From CAYWFF01 sp964458085 (GTDB taxonomy: Bacteria > Patescibacteriota > Microgenomatia > UBA8517), in NCBI GenBank assembly GCA_964458085.1, contig CAYWFF010000005.1:1-48935 (forward strand): a stretch of DNA of 48,935 bases. Reading direction: 5' to 3'. Under the pieces are notes generated by a model that did not search any database, was not told the origin of the DNA, and worked only from the letters and a program-made list of their open reading frames with translations. The position numbers were made by a program, and so were the translations under genes. Positions 24,149 to 32,789 of the stretch are shown here, in pieces. How positions within the stretch are numbered: position 1 is the stretch's first letter; every line of letters begins with the position of its first letter.

Positions 24149-25195
24149 ATGGGTGCAGCAACTGAGCAAATCAGCCAATTAACTCAAACTATGCAGGTGG
24201 TTGAAATACCGGACGAACTTAAAAACCGTGTTTTCGGACGCTTAAAACAACTTGAAGTGCTCCTGGACTCCCCTACTTTTTTACCCGAACTTGATAGAAT
24301 GACACGCTACATTGAATGGATATCAGCAATTCCCTGGAACAAACGAACTGAAGATCTTTTAGAATTAACTAAAGCAAAAGAAATTCTGGACACTAACCAT
24401 TTCGGTCTGGAAGAAATAAAAGCCCGAATTTTAGAATATTTAGCTGTAATGAAACTGAAACGTGAGAAGGGTGAGTATAAAGATTTTATGCGGGCGCCGA
24501 TTTTGTGTTTTGTCGGTCTTGTGGGTACTGGTAAAACCACAATTGCGAAGTCTATTGCAGAGGCGATGGGAAGGCAATTTGTGCGTATTCCTTTCGGAGG
24601 TATGGGCGACCCCTTAGACCTTCGGGGTAAGTCGAGGATGCACGCCGAAGCTGAACCGGGGAAAATTATAAAAGCATTGGTGACTGCCCAGAGCAGGAAT
24701 CCGGTCGTACTACTGGATGAAATTGACCGGGTAACCGAAGAAGGCCGCTCCTCTATCATGGGTGTATTGGTCGAACTTTTGGATCCTGAACAGAATGCGG
24801 CGTTTGTCGACCATTATATTGATTACCCGGTTGATTTGTCAGAAGTTTTATTTGTTGCAACTTCAAATAATACAACAAATATAGCAACCGCAGTCCTTGA
24901 CCGTATGGAACCTGTCAGTATGCCTTCCTATACAGATCAGGAAAAAATCACTATAGGAAAACAATACATGCTTCCTGAGATCCTGAAACAAGCAGGAATT
25001 GGCGAAGAATCTGTTGTTATTGATGATGAAGTGTGGGCAAGTATTGTAAGACCACTCGGGTTTGACGCCGGAATGCGTACTTTGCAACGGACGATTCAGG
25101 GGATGATAAGAAAAGCTGCACGAGATTTAGTGGAAGGAAAAACGCAACAATTTCATATTACCCAAGAAAACGTAAAACAATTCTTGCCATTGTAA
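24149..25195 (+). CDS. Lon-type AAA+ ATPase without protease and substrate-binding domains
   Basis: The 348 residues cover only the Lon ATPase core. The start fits the helix before the AAA+ module (about 45-105: ISAIPWNKRTEDLLELTKAKEILDTNHFGLEEIKARILEYLAV). It then has Walker A GLVGTGKT (123-130), a PFGGMGDPLDLRGKSR loop, Walker B PVVLLDE (185-191), the sensor-1 TSN and a sensor-2 GMRTLQR in the lid. The N-terminal LON domain is missing, and the C-terminal Ser-Lys protease domain is absent because the frame stops after the lid. It could act as an unfoldase or a regulatory ATPase. udg follows 11 bases later. Confidence 0.85.
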   Translation: MGAATEQISQLTQTMQVVEIPDELKNRVFGRLKQLEVLLDSPTFLPELDRMTRYIEWISAIPWNKRTEDLLELTKAKEILDTNHFGLEEIKARILEYLAVMKLKREKGEYKDFMRAPILCFVGLVGTGKTTIAKSIAEAMGRQFVRIPFGGMGDPLDLRGKSRMHAEAEPGKIIKALVTAQSRNPVVLLDEIDRVTEEGRSSIMGVLVELLDPEQNAAFVDHYIDYPVDLSEVLFVATSNNTTNIATAVLDRMEPVSMPSYTDQEKITIGKQYMLPEILKQAGIGEESVVIDDEVWASIVRPLGFDAGMRTLQRTIQGMIRKAARDLVEGKTQQFHITQENVKQFLPL

Positions 25196-25206
25196 AAAAG
25201 CACTGT

Positions 25207-25833
25207 ATGACTAAAAAAGAAAAGCGGGAGAAACTTCTTAAACTTTATCGGAAAATGCAAAAAGACGACTCCCTTCCTTTGAAAAAAGGAGCAACTAAGC
25301 TGGTGTTTGGTGAGGGAAATGTGGACTCTGACATCCTTTTTGTAGGTGAAGGCCCCGGTTATTGGGAAGACCAAAAAGGAAGACCGTTTGTCGGAAATGC
25401 CGGTTCTTTTTTGAATCAGTTATTAAAGGAAGCAGATCTTTCGCGCGAAGAAGTGTTTATCACTAATGTGATCCATTATAGGCCTCCTAACAATCGTGAT
25501 CCGGAACCTGAGGAGCTTTCTGCATTTGCAGTCTACCTTGATCCGATGATTGAGATTATCGACCCGAAAGTAATTGTTACATTAGGCAGATTTTCTATGG
25601 CAAAATTCATCCCGAATGTAACTATTTCAGGAATTCATGGTAAAGTTCATCAGGTTAACTGGCAAGGCAAAGACCTTACTGTTGTTCCTATGTATCACCC
25701 TGCTGCAGGTCTTAGAAACGGGGACATCCGCCAAAAAACAATTGATGACTTTAGGAAATTGCAACCCATTCTTAACGATATCTTAAAAAAAGAAGACGAA
25801 AGTGAAAATCACGAACAGCTGAATCTGGTATAA
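25207..25833 (+). CDS. Family 4-like uracil-DNA glycosylase lacking the Fe-S cysteines
   Basis: The 208-residue protein has the family-4 motifs VGEGPGYWEDQKGRPFVGNAG (about 46-66) and MYHPAAGLRN (162-171), plus the VIxYRPPNNRDPEPEE region. Family 4 enzymes carry four conserved cysteines for a 4Fe-4S cluster: an N-terminal CxxC, one in KCRPP and one in CxxYL. Here the protein has no cysteine at all; the third position is Tyr91 and the fourth is Phe107. The rest of the fold is intact, so it is probably an active glycosylase that has dispensed with the cluster. It sits between the Lon-like gene and RNase J. Confidence 0.85.
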   Translation: MTKKEKREKLLKLYRKMQKDDSLPLKKGATKLVFGEGNVDSDILFVGEGPGYWEDQKGRPFVGNAGSFLNQLLKEADLSREEVFITNVIHYRPPNNRDPEPEELSAFAVYLDPMIEIIDPKVIVTLGRFSMAKFIPNVTISGIHGKVHQVNWQGKDLTVVPMYHPAAGLRNGDIRQKTIDDFRKLQPILNDILKKEDESENHEQLNLV

Positions 25834-25834
25834 T
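25829..25834 (+). promoter_or_regulatory. -10 box for RNase J, leaderless
   Basis: TATAAT overlaps the udg stop codon (CTG GTA TAA) and ends 5 bases before the RNase J ATG. The transcript would start on or very close to the ATG. Confidence 0.5.
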
Positions 25835-25839
25835 TAACT

Positions 25840-27492
25840 ATGGCTGAATTAAAATTTATTGCATTATCGGGCACCACAGAAGTAACAGAAAATCTGTACA
25901 TTTATGAATATGGTAACGATATGCTTGTTGTAGACTGCGGTGTCGGTTTCCCCGAGCAGGATATGTATGGTGTGGATCTTGTTATCCCCGACTTTAGCTA
26001 CATAATCGAAAATAAACATAAAATCCGGGGGATTTTGGTATCTCACGGTCATGAGGATCACTTGGGCGCTCTCCCCTTTTTGCTCAAGGATGTGAAAGTG
26101 TCTGTGTACGCAACAAAACTGGTTGCCGGATTTATAGAAGAAAAATTACAGGATTATAAAGTCGAAACTGAAAAAGTGAAGATTTTTGATCCTGAAAGTG
26201 ACACCCTGTCTCTTGGGGTATTTAACGTGACGCCATTTCGGGTTTCTCACTCTGTTCCTGATGCGGTGGGATTTGCAATTGATACACCTGAAGGGAAGGT
26301 GTTCCACGTACCTGACTATAAATTTGACTGGACTCCGGTCGACCAGAAACCGTTTGATGTGGCAAAAGCCGCTCAGTTGGCAAGCGGCGGGGTGCTGGCG
26401 CTTGCGTCAGATTGCCTTGGTTCGACTACCCCGGGATACACCGAGAGTGAATTTGAAATAGAGGAAAAGATTGAGACAATCGTTAAAAACGCCAAAAAAA
26501 CGGTTTACTTTACAACAATTTCTTCGAATATCTCCCGGATTCAACAAGCCATGAATGTGGCAGAACGAGCAGGGAGAAAAGTCACTTTTGTTGGCCGTTC
26601 AATTGATAGTAAAGCTGAAATTGCAAAAACACTTGGTTATTTGCATTATAATGACAAACTTGTAGTTACAAAAAAACAGGCGCGAAATATTCGGGGAGAA
26701 AATATTATGTACATAATTTCGGGTTCATACGGACAGCCGGGAAGTAATCTTTATAGAGTTGCTTTGGGAGAGCATGACAGTTTGGCAATTGAGCAAGGTG
26801 ATGCTGTAATTTTTTCGGGTGATCCGGCACCTCCCGGATCGAAAGTTAACGTTGACATGATTGTGGATAAACTTATTGAGTTGGGTGCGGATGTCCATTA
26901 CTACGACTTGCAGGAAGATCTCCACGTTTCAGGCCACGGCAGCATGCAGGACATTAAAATGTTGTTTGCTCTTTTAAAACCTAAACATTTTATTCCCATC
27001 GGAGGAACAGTGAGGCATATGCGGGCATATAAGGAAATAGCTCTTTCAATGGGAGCAAGAGATGACTTGGTATTTAATCCTAAACCCGGTGACATAATTA
27101 GTTTTACAAATGGCTTTGGACGAACTAGCGGCAACGTGCCTGTTAAAAGCGTTTTGGTTGATGGATTGGGTATTGGAGACGTGGGGGAAGTTGTATTACG
27201 AGACAGACAAACACTTGCACAGGATGGTATTGCGATTGTTCTAATCCAGGTAGACTCCAGGAATAACAAACTTACCAAAAATCCTGAACTAATAAGCCGG
27301 GGTTTTGTTTTTCAAGGAAAACAGCAGGGCTTTTTAGAAAAGGTGGCAAAAGACTTGGGTGTTGAAATTACAAAAAGAGGAAAATTTGAGCGTCAGACTA
27401 TAAAAGAGACAACTTTCAGCTATTTGGAAAGGGTTTTTTATAAAGAAACCGGTCGCCACCCCATGATTATCCCATTGGTTGTTGAGGAATAA
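25840..27492 (+). CDS. rnj: Ribonuclease J
   Basis: The 550-residue protein has the metallo-beta-lactamase motif HGHEDH at 69-74, followed by later metal-binding residues in VSHSVPDA and HVPDYKFD. The beta-CASP segment (about 210-360, ending VSGHGSMQDIKML) and a C-terminal domain follow. The sequence DLQEDLHVSGHGS is typical of RNase J. It is a 5' exonuclease and endonuclease for mRNA and rRNA. The usual GSQGEPMAAL segment reads SGSYGQPGSNLYRVA, a modest variation. It sits 6 bases after udg. Confidence 0.93.
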   Translation: MAELKFIALSGTTEVTENLYIYEYGNDMLVVDCGVGFPEQDMYGVDLVIPDFSYIIENKHKIRGILVSHGHEDHLGALPFLLKDVKVSVYATKLVAGFIEEKLQDYKVETEKVKIFDPESDTLSLGVFNVTPFRVSHSVPDAVGFAIDTPEGKVFHVPDYKFDWTPVDQKPFDVAKAAQLASGGVLALASDCLGSTTPGYTESEFEIEEKIETIVKNAKKTVYFTTISSNISRIQQAMNVAERAGRKVTFVGRSIDSKAEIAKTLGYLHYNDKLVVTKKQARNIRGENIMYIISGSYGQPGSNLYRVALGEHDSLAIEQGDAVIFSGDPAPPGSKVNVDMIVDKLIELGADVHYYDLQEDLHVSGHGSMQDIKMLFALLKPKHFIPIGGTVRHMRAYKEIALSMGARDDLVFNPKPGDIISFTNGFGRTSGNVPVKSVLVDGLGIGDVGEVVLRDRQTLAQDGIAIVLIQVDSRNNKLTKNPELISRGFVFQGKQQGFLEKVAKDLGVEITKRGKFERQTIKETTFSYLERVFYKETGRHPMIIPLVVEE

Positions 27493-27527
27493 CTCTGCGC
27501 GTCTTTCCCTCTCTTACTATCCTCAGG

Positions 27528-27533
27528 TATAAT
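27528..27533 (+). promoter_or_regulatory. -10 box for ftsK, leaderless
   Basis: TATAAT ends 5 bases before the ftsK ATG, with no ribosome-binding site between. The -35 region is not recognisable. Confidence 0.5.
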
Positions 27534-27538
27534 GAATT

Positions 27539-29671
27539 ATGGCTAAAAAGAAACGCAGGTTAAAATCCAAAAAATCAATGCGTCTGAAGCTCAAACCGGC
27601 AACAATTTACTCAATCATTCAGATATCGTTTTTTTCTTTGGCAGGACTAATTGTTGTTTCATTTACCCGCCAGGGTTTGATTTTAGAAATGATCAACGAT
27701 TTTGTGTTAAATATCTTTTCCTGGACCGCCATTTTTTTGCCTTTTATATTTCTCTCCAGCGGATTTTTAGTGTCCAAATCTAAACATTTTTTAAGTCAGC
27801 CAAACGTACTCGTCGGTTCTATTTTGTCGTTTTTTTCCCTGGTGGGTTTGTCACGCGCAGGCCTTTTAGGTCAATCTTCTTGGGATGGGCTGGTAACTTT
27901 GGTGTATGGTGCCGGTGCTTTTATAATCTTTTTGGCAACCTTTGTCATCGGTATAGTAGTCATGTTTAATACATCTCTTGATCATCTAATGAACCTTGTG
28001 GTAACACTGTTTCGGAAATATGGAGTTCGGGGACAGTCACAAATAAAAGATGCAGGCAGAAAATTTACCCTACCTTCTAGGGGAGAACTTAAAGTATTTG
28101 GCGGAGCAACGCCGAATATGGGGGCAGCAAGAGTTTCTCCTCCTGAGCCGCAAAAACCGCTGAATACAGCTAAAGAACCGTTGGAACAAAAACTGGTCAG
28201 CAATATTCCCGGCGAAGACAAAATATGGAAATATCCTCCGCTTGACTTACTGTCAGATAGCGGAACGGGTAAAGCAGACAGAGGAGACATAAAAGGGAAC
28301 GCGGCAATTATCGAACAAACGCTTGAGTCGTTTGGTATTACTGCCAGGGTGGTAGAGGTTAATTTGGGTCCGGCAGTTACTCAGTATGCAATAGAAGTAG
28401 CGCTCGGTACCAAGCTTTCGAAAATTACAGCTTTAGAGAGGGATTTAGCACTCGCTCTGGCAGCGCCTACCGGTACAATCCGTATCGAAGCTCCGATTCC
28501 TGGAAGGTCTATGGTAGGTATAGAATTACCGAATCGGGCTCCGGAGTTTGTTGCCTTAAGAAAACTGTTTGACTCTCCCGAACTTAAAAACAACACTCAC
28601 AAATTAACAGTGGCGTTGGGACTGGATGTTTCAGGTAAACCGATAGTTGCAAATATAGGTAAAATGCCGCACGTTTTAATTGCAGGACAAACCGGGTCCG
28701 GTAAAAGCGTTATGATGAATACTTTTCTGGCATCACTTTTAATGCGTACATCGCCTTCAGAAGTAAAATTAATTTTAGTTGATCCTAAGCGAGTCGAAAT
28801 GACCGGCTACAACGGAATTCCGCATTTACTTGCTCCGGTAATAGTTGAACCTGAAAAAGTTGTATCGGCTCTAAAATGGGTTATGTCAGAAATGGACAGG
28901 AGATATAAATTATTTGCTCAGGCCGGTGCGCGGAATATTGATGCTTATAATGAAATGTCCGGTTTCCAAGCCCTTCCTTATATAGTTGTTGTTATTGACG
29001 AACTTGCTGATATTATGCTTTTTTCTCCGGCTGAAGTTGAGGACGCCGTTACAAGAATTGCGCAAATGAGCAGAGCAACTGGTATACACATGGTTCTTGC
29101 CACTCAGCGTCCGTCGGTAGATGTTATAACAGGATTAATAAAAGCAAACATACCGAGCAGAATCGCTTTTGCGGTATCGTCTCAAATAGATTCCCGGGTT
29201 ATCTTAGACGGTCCGGGTGCTGAAAAACTTTTAGGAAAGGGAGACATGCTTTATCTTCCTCCCGAATCCGCAAAACCTATGCGTATTCAGGGTGCATTTG
29301 TGTCAGATAAGGACGTGACTTCACTTGTAGATTACATTAAAAATCTAGGAGTTGCACCCCAGTATTCTGATGAAGTGACTTCAATGCCGAAATCAGGATC
29401 CGTAGGACCAGGAGGAATTGGCGGAGACATCGATGACCTTTTTAAACAAGCAGTTGAAATTGTTTGTCAGTATGACCGAGCATCCGCATCTTTACTCCAG
29501 CGGAGACTGTCGGTCGGATATGCACGAGCTGCTCGAATTATTGATCAACTCGAATCATCAGGGGTAGTGGGCCCTGCCGACGGATCTAAACCCCGCGAAG
29601 TACTTGTTCAAAACGTACAAGAATATTTTGCTTCACTTGAAGCAGCTAACGGAGAGCAGGCGCAAGCTTAA
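27539..29671 (+). CDS. ftsK: DNA translocase FtsK/SpoIIIE
   Basis: The 710-residue protein has about four N-terminal membrane segments (25-155) and a short linker. The motor domains follow, with Walker A AGQTGSGKS (about 382-390), the IPHLLAPVIVEPEKV segment, Walker B YIVVVIDELADIM and the ATQRPSVDVITGLIKANIPSRIAF signature. A C-terminal winged-helix gamma domain (about 635-700) recognises polar DNA sequences in other bacteria. It moves chromosomal DNA at the septum. The linker is much shorter than in proteobacterial FtsK. A RodZ-like protein follows 18 bases later. Confidence 0.96.
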   Translation: MAKKKRRLKSKKSMRLKLKPATIYSIIQISFFSLAGLIVVSFTRQGLILEMINDFVLNIFSWTAIFLPFIFLSSGFLVSKSKHFLSQPNVLVGSILSFFSLVGLSRAGLLGQSSWDGLVTLVYGAGAFIIFLATFVIGIVVMFNTSLDHLMNLVVTLFRKYGVRGQSQIKDAGRKFTLPSRGELKVFGGATPNMGAARVSPPEPQKPLNTAKEPLEQKLVSNIPGEDKIWKYPPLDLLSDSGTGKADRGDIKGNAAIIEQTLESFGITARVVEVNLGPAVTQYAIEVALGTKLSKITALERDLALALAAPTGTIRIEAPIPGRSMVGIELPNRAPEFVALRKLFDSPELKNNTHKLTVALGLDVSGKPIVANIGKMPHVLIAGQTGSGKSVMMNTFLASLLMRTSPSEVKLILVDPKRVEMTGYNGIPHLLAPVIVEPEKVVSALKWVMSEMDRRYKLFAQAGARNIDAYNEMSGFQALPYIVVVIDELADIMLFSPAEVEDAVTRIAQMSRATGIHMVLATQRPSVDVITGLIKANIPSRIAFAVSSQIDSRVILDGPGAEKLLGKGDMLYLPPESAKPMRIQGAFVSDKDVTSLVDYIKNLGVAPQYSDEVTSMPKSGSVGPGGIGGDIDDLFKQAVEIVCQYDRASASLLQRRLSVGYARAARIIDQLESSGVVGPADGSKPREVLVQNVQEYFASLEAANGEQAQA

Positions 29672-29689
29672 TTCAACCATCTTTCTTTC

Positions 29690-30322
29690 ATGCGTACATT
29701 AGGCACATTTTTCAAAGAAACCCGACAAAGCTTAAAGCTGACTATTGCAGAAGTCGAGAAGAAAACCAGGATTAAGACAAGTTTTATAAAAGCGATTGAA
29801 AGCGAATCTTGGGACGACCTTCCTGAATTTCCTGTAGTTCACGGTTTTGTGAGAAATATTGCAGAATCACTTAGCCTTGATCCCAAACAGGCGCTGGCAC
29901 TACTTAGACGGGATTATCCGCCCAAAAAGCTACCGATAAATCCCAAACCGGATATTAAAGAAAAATTTGTGTGGAATCCCCGTTTAACTTTTTTATCAGG
30001 AATTTTGGTAGTTATGCTGTTTTTAGGAACTTATCTAGGTTATCAGTATATACAGTTTATCCGCCCACCTGAGCTTACTGTAACTAACCCCCAGGAAGGA
30101 GAAGTAATTGAACAACGGTCAATTGTTGTAACCGGATCAACCGTTCCTGAAGCTGTAGTCAGAGTAAACAACCAACCTGTACTTTTAGATGAATTTGGAA
30201 ATTTCAGAACCGAAATCGAGATTTTTGAAGGAACCGGCGAAATTGAAATTAAATCAATTTCCCGTTCTGGTAAAGAGACCGTAGTTCATCGTAAGATAGA
30301 ACCAAAGCTTAATGGTGATTAG
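29690..30322 (+). CDS. RodZ-like protein: HTH domain, membrane helix and external beta domain
   Basis: The 210-residue protein has an N-terminal HTH_25 helix-turn-helix (about 3-75: LGTFFKETRQSLKLTIAEVE and ESESWDDLPEFPVVHGFVRN), one membrane helix (about 99-121) and an Ig-like external domain (about 127-205). RodZ connects MreB to the wall-synthesis machinery, and its HTH domain binds MreB rather than DNA. No mreB is in the window, so the shape-control role is an inference. It directly follows ftsK. Confidence 0.85.
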   Translation: MRTLGTFFKETRQSLKLTIAEVEKKTRIKTSFIKAIESESWDDLPEFPVVHGFVRNIAESLSLDPKQALALLRRDYPPKKLPINPKPDIKEKFVWNPRLTFLSGILVVMLFLGTYLGYQYIQFIRPPELTVTNPQEGEVIEQRSIVVTGSTVPEAVVRVNNQPVLLDEFGNFRTEIEIFEGTGEIEIKSISRSGKETVVHRKIEPKLNGD

Positions 30323-30402
30323 TGGGAAGTGAATGGTGAATAAGTAATGAAAGCCAATTTATTTGCACTTTGAACTCTGCTCTTATTACTATTTTTTAAA
30401 TT

Positions 30403-30672
30403 ATGGACGGTATAGAAAGATTACTTATTATTGTTATTGTGTCGCTGACACTGCTGCTTGTAATTGTTGGTGTCCAAGTTGTGCTTATTATTTCAGATCT
30501 GCGCCGTGCAGTGAAGCGGTTAAACAGCATTTTAGAAGATTCAATATTGGGTGGCGGCCTCATTCGGCCGGACAAACTCACCTCAATTTTAGAAATGTTT
30601 GGAAAATCCAAGAAAATGGAGACCCATGGTGAAGCAAAACAAACAGCAAAAGACGAAATGAAGAAAGTTTAG
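30403..30672 (+). CDS. Small single-pass membrane protein
   Basis: The 89-residue protein has one long membrane helix (about 6-30) and an amphipathic helical region (DLRRAVKRLNSILEDS), then a polar tail. I recognise no named family with confidence; DUF948-like small proteins have a similar shape. It lies 80 bases after the rodZ-like gene. That gap contains a GCACTTTG stretch related to the repeats before hrcA and nusA. Confidence 0.7.
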   Translation: MDGIERLLIIVIVSLTLLLVIVGVQVVLIISDLRRAVKRLNSILEDSILGGGLIRPDKLTSILEMFGKSKKMETHGEAKQTAKDEMKKV

Positions 30673-30765
30673 GCAGTTTGCGTGAGTTCTCCAAAAAAAA
30701 GCTCTCGTTCTTTTTTCTATTTTCATAAACACAGTCAAAATACAACCGTATTAACACAAATGTTA

Positions 30766-30795
30766 TTGGAATCGGTTATAAAATAACGCTATACT
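30766..30795 (+). promoter_or_regulatory. alaS promoter, near-leaderless
   Basis: TTGGAA (30766-30771) and TATACT (30790-30795) are 18 bases apart. The -10 ends 6 bases before the ATG. Confidence 0.5.
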
Positions 30796-30801
30796 ACACG
30801 C

Positions 30802-32691
30802 ATGAAAGCAAGTGAAGTTAGGGAAAAATATCTTAAGTTTTTTGAATCTAAAGGCCACAAACGGATTGACCCTGCACCATTAGTTCTTGAAAACGATCCC
30901 ACTACTCTTTTTACTTCTTCAGGCATGCAACCTCTAGTTCCCTACTTAATGGGTGAAACTCATTCAGAGGGCGATAAGCTTGTCAACTCTCAACCTTCCA
31001 TAAGGTTGGGCGATATTGAAGAAGTGGGAGACAATAGACACACAACTTTTTTTGAGATGCTAGGCAATTGGGGTTTGGGGAGCTATTTCAAGGAACAACA
31101 ACTTTCTTGGTTATTTAGCTTCCTTTATAACGAACTGAAATTAAACCCCACAAAACTATATGTCTCAGTATTTAAAGGAAACGATGTTGCCCCACCTGAC
31201 AAAGAGTCAGTAGATATTTGGAAAAACCAGTTTTTGCAAGTTTCAAAAGATTTTATAGAGATTGGGATTAAGGAAGTTACTGAAAATGAGAATCCCCATA
31301 AAGGAATGAAAAAAAGTGACAGAATTTTTTATTACGGGGTAGAGAAAAATTGGTGGAGTAGATCGGGTACTCCTGATCAAATGCCAGTAGGTGAAATAGG
31401 TGGACCAGATTCTGAAGTTTTTTATGATTTTGGTGAAGAGCTGAAGATTCACGAAAGTTCTCAATGGCGCAACAAACCTTGCCATCCAAATTGCGATTGT
31501 GGAAGATTTATCGAAATTGGTAACTCTGTGTTTATACAATATGTAAAGCAAGGCGATGGTTTTTTTAAAGAGTTACCTCAGAAAAATGTAGACTTTGGAG
31601 GAGGGCTCGAGCGTATAACCGCGGCGACAGAAAACACTCCTGACATTTTCAACATCGATGTTTTTCAACCATTAATAATGACACTAGAACTTTACTTTGG
31701 AATAAAGTATGGGAGCAGGAAGGAAACTGACGAAATGTATAGAGTAGTTGCGGAACATACAAGAGCTGCAGTTTTTTTAATAAAATCGGGTGTTAGACCA
31801 GGTAACAAACTACAAGATTATATTTTAAGAAGACTAATTCGACGAGCAGTCGCTAAAACTTATATACATGACAAGAATTTTGATAGTAAAAACTTTAAAA
31901 CATTGGTAGGGGTTGCCATGGAGAGTTATTCTGAACAATTTGATTCTGGAGATAAAAAAGTTATTGAAGATATTTTTAGCATTGAAGTTCGAAAGTTCAG
32001 AGCAACAATCGAAAGAGGACTTAGAGAACTAGTAAAACAAGCTAAAATATCGGGTGATACGATGTTTAATCTTCTTCAGACTTATGGATTTCCTCCCGAA
32101 ATTACAAAAGAGATAGCGGGTATGGAAAATATCAGTATGGACAAAAATGTGGATGAAGACTTTGAAAAACTAATGAAAGCGCATAAGGAAAAATCAAGGA
32201 CTACGTCAGCGGGTGTATTTAAAGGCGGACTGGCAGATCAAACTTCTGAGGTTGTGAAACTTCATACTGCAACCCATTTACTTCTGGCTTCCTTGCGCAA
32301 AGTCCTAGGAGATCAAGTAGTTCAGAAAGGCCAAAATATTACTAAAGAGAGGACACGGTTTGACTTTCCTCATCCGAAAAAGCTGACCGATGAAGAATTA
32401 AAGGAAGTTGAAGATATAATCAATGATGTAATTAAGAAAGATCTGCCGGTTGGTTTTAAAGTTATGCCAAAAGATGAAGCAGTCAAAACCGGGGCAATAC
32501 ATGCATTTAATGAAAAGTATGCGGATACTGTAAAGGTGTACTATGTTGGTGAAAGTTTAATGAGCGCTTTCAGTAAAGAGTTTTGTGGAGGACCTCATGT
32601 CTCTCGCACTGGGGAAATCGGACATGTTACAATAATAAAACAGGAAAAAGTCGGAAGTGGTCTGATGCGTATATATGCCAAGTCGGACTAA
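30802..32691 (+). CDS. alaS: Alanyl-tRNA synthetase lacking the C-Ala domain
   Basis: The 629-residue protein has the class II aminoacylation core (about 1-240, with LFTSSGMQPLVPYL and TTFFEMLGNWGLGSYF), the tRNA-binding helical region, and a full editing domain. The four metal-binding residues of the editing site are present: His488 and His492 (HTATH), and Cys595 and His599 (CGGPH). It ends with GSGLMRIYAKSD, directly after the editing domain, so the roughly 230-residue C-Ala dimerisation and tRNA-elbow domain is absent. A cysteine-rich insert (CHPNCDCG) lies near 230. It should charge tRNA-Ala and edit Ser/Gly. Confidence 0.96.
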   Translation: MKASEVREKYLKFFESKGHKRIDPAPLVLENDPTTLFTSSGMQPLVPYLMGETHSEGDKLVNSQPSIRLGDIEEVGDNRHTTFFEMLGNWGLGSYFKEQQLSWLFSFLYNELKLNPTKLYVSVFKGNDVAPPDKESVDIWKNQFLQVSKDFIEIGIKEVTENENPHKGMKKSDRIFYYGVEKNWWSRSGTPDQMPVGEIGGPDSEVFYDFGEELKIHESSQWRNKPCHPNCDCGRFIEIGNSVFIQYVKQGDGFFKELPQKNVDFGGGLERITAATENTPDIFNIDVFQPLIMTLELYFGIKYGSRKETDEMYRVVAEHTRAAVFLIKSGVRPGNKLQDYILRRLIRRAVAKTYIHDKNFDSKNFKTLVGVAMESYSEQFDSGDKKVIEDIFSIEVRKFRATIERGLRELVKQAKISGDTMFNLLQTYGFPPEITKEIAGMENISMDKNVDEDFEKLMKAHKEKSRTTSAGVFKGGLADQTSEVVKLHTATHLLLASLRKVLGDQVVQKGQNITKERTRFDFPHPKKLTDEELKEVEDIINDVIKKDLPVGFKVMPKDEAVKTGAIHAFNEKYADTVKVYYVGESLMSAFSKEFCGGPHVSRTGEIGHVTIIKQEKVGSGLMRIYAKSD

Positions 32692-32789
32692 TTTGACTTC
32701 TTCATTTTAACTATGACAACAGTCTGCCCAACTTCACAAGTTTCAATTACATGTATTTTTATATTTTCTGATATTTAGAAAAGTACATT

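Noticed and set aside
24307..24759. A 150-codon minus-strand frame inside the Lon-like gene
   Set aside because: Antisense shadow of a clear AAA+ domain with no promoter or domain of its own.
30670..30715. Terminator after the small membrane protein from AAAAAAAG/CTTTTTT
   Set aside because: The pairing is entirely A-T apart from one G-C pair and too weak to call an intrinsic terminator.
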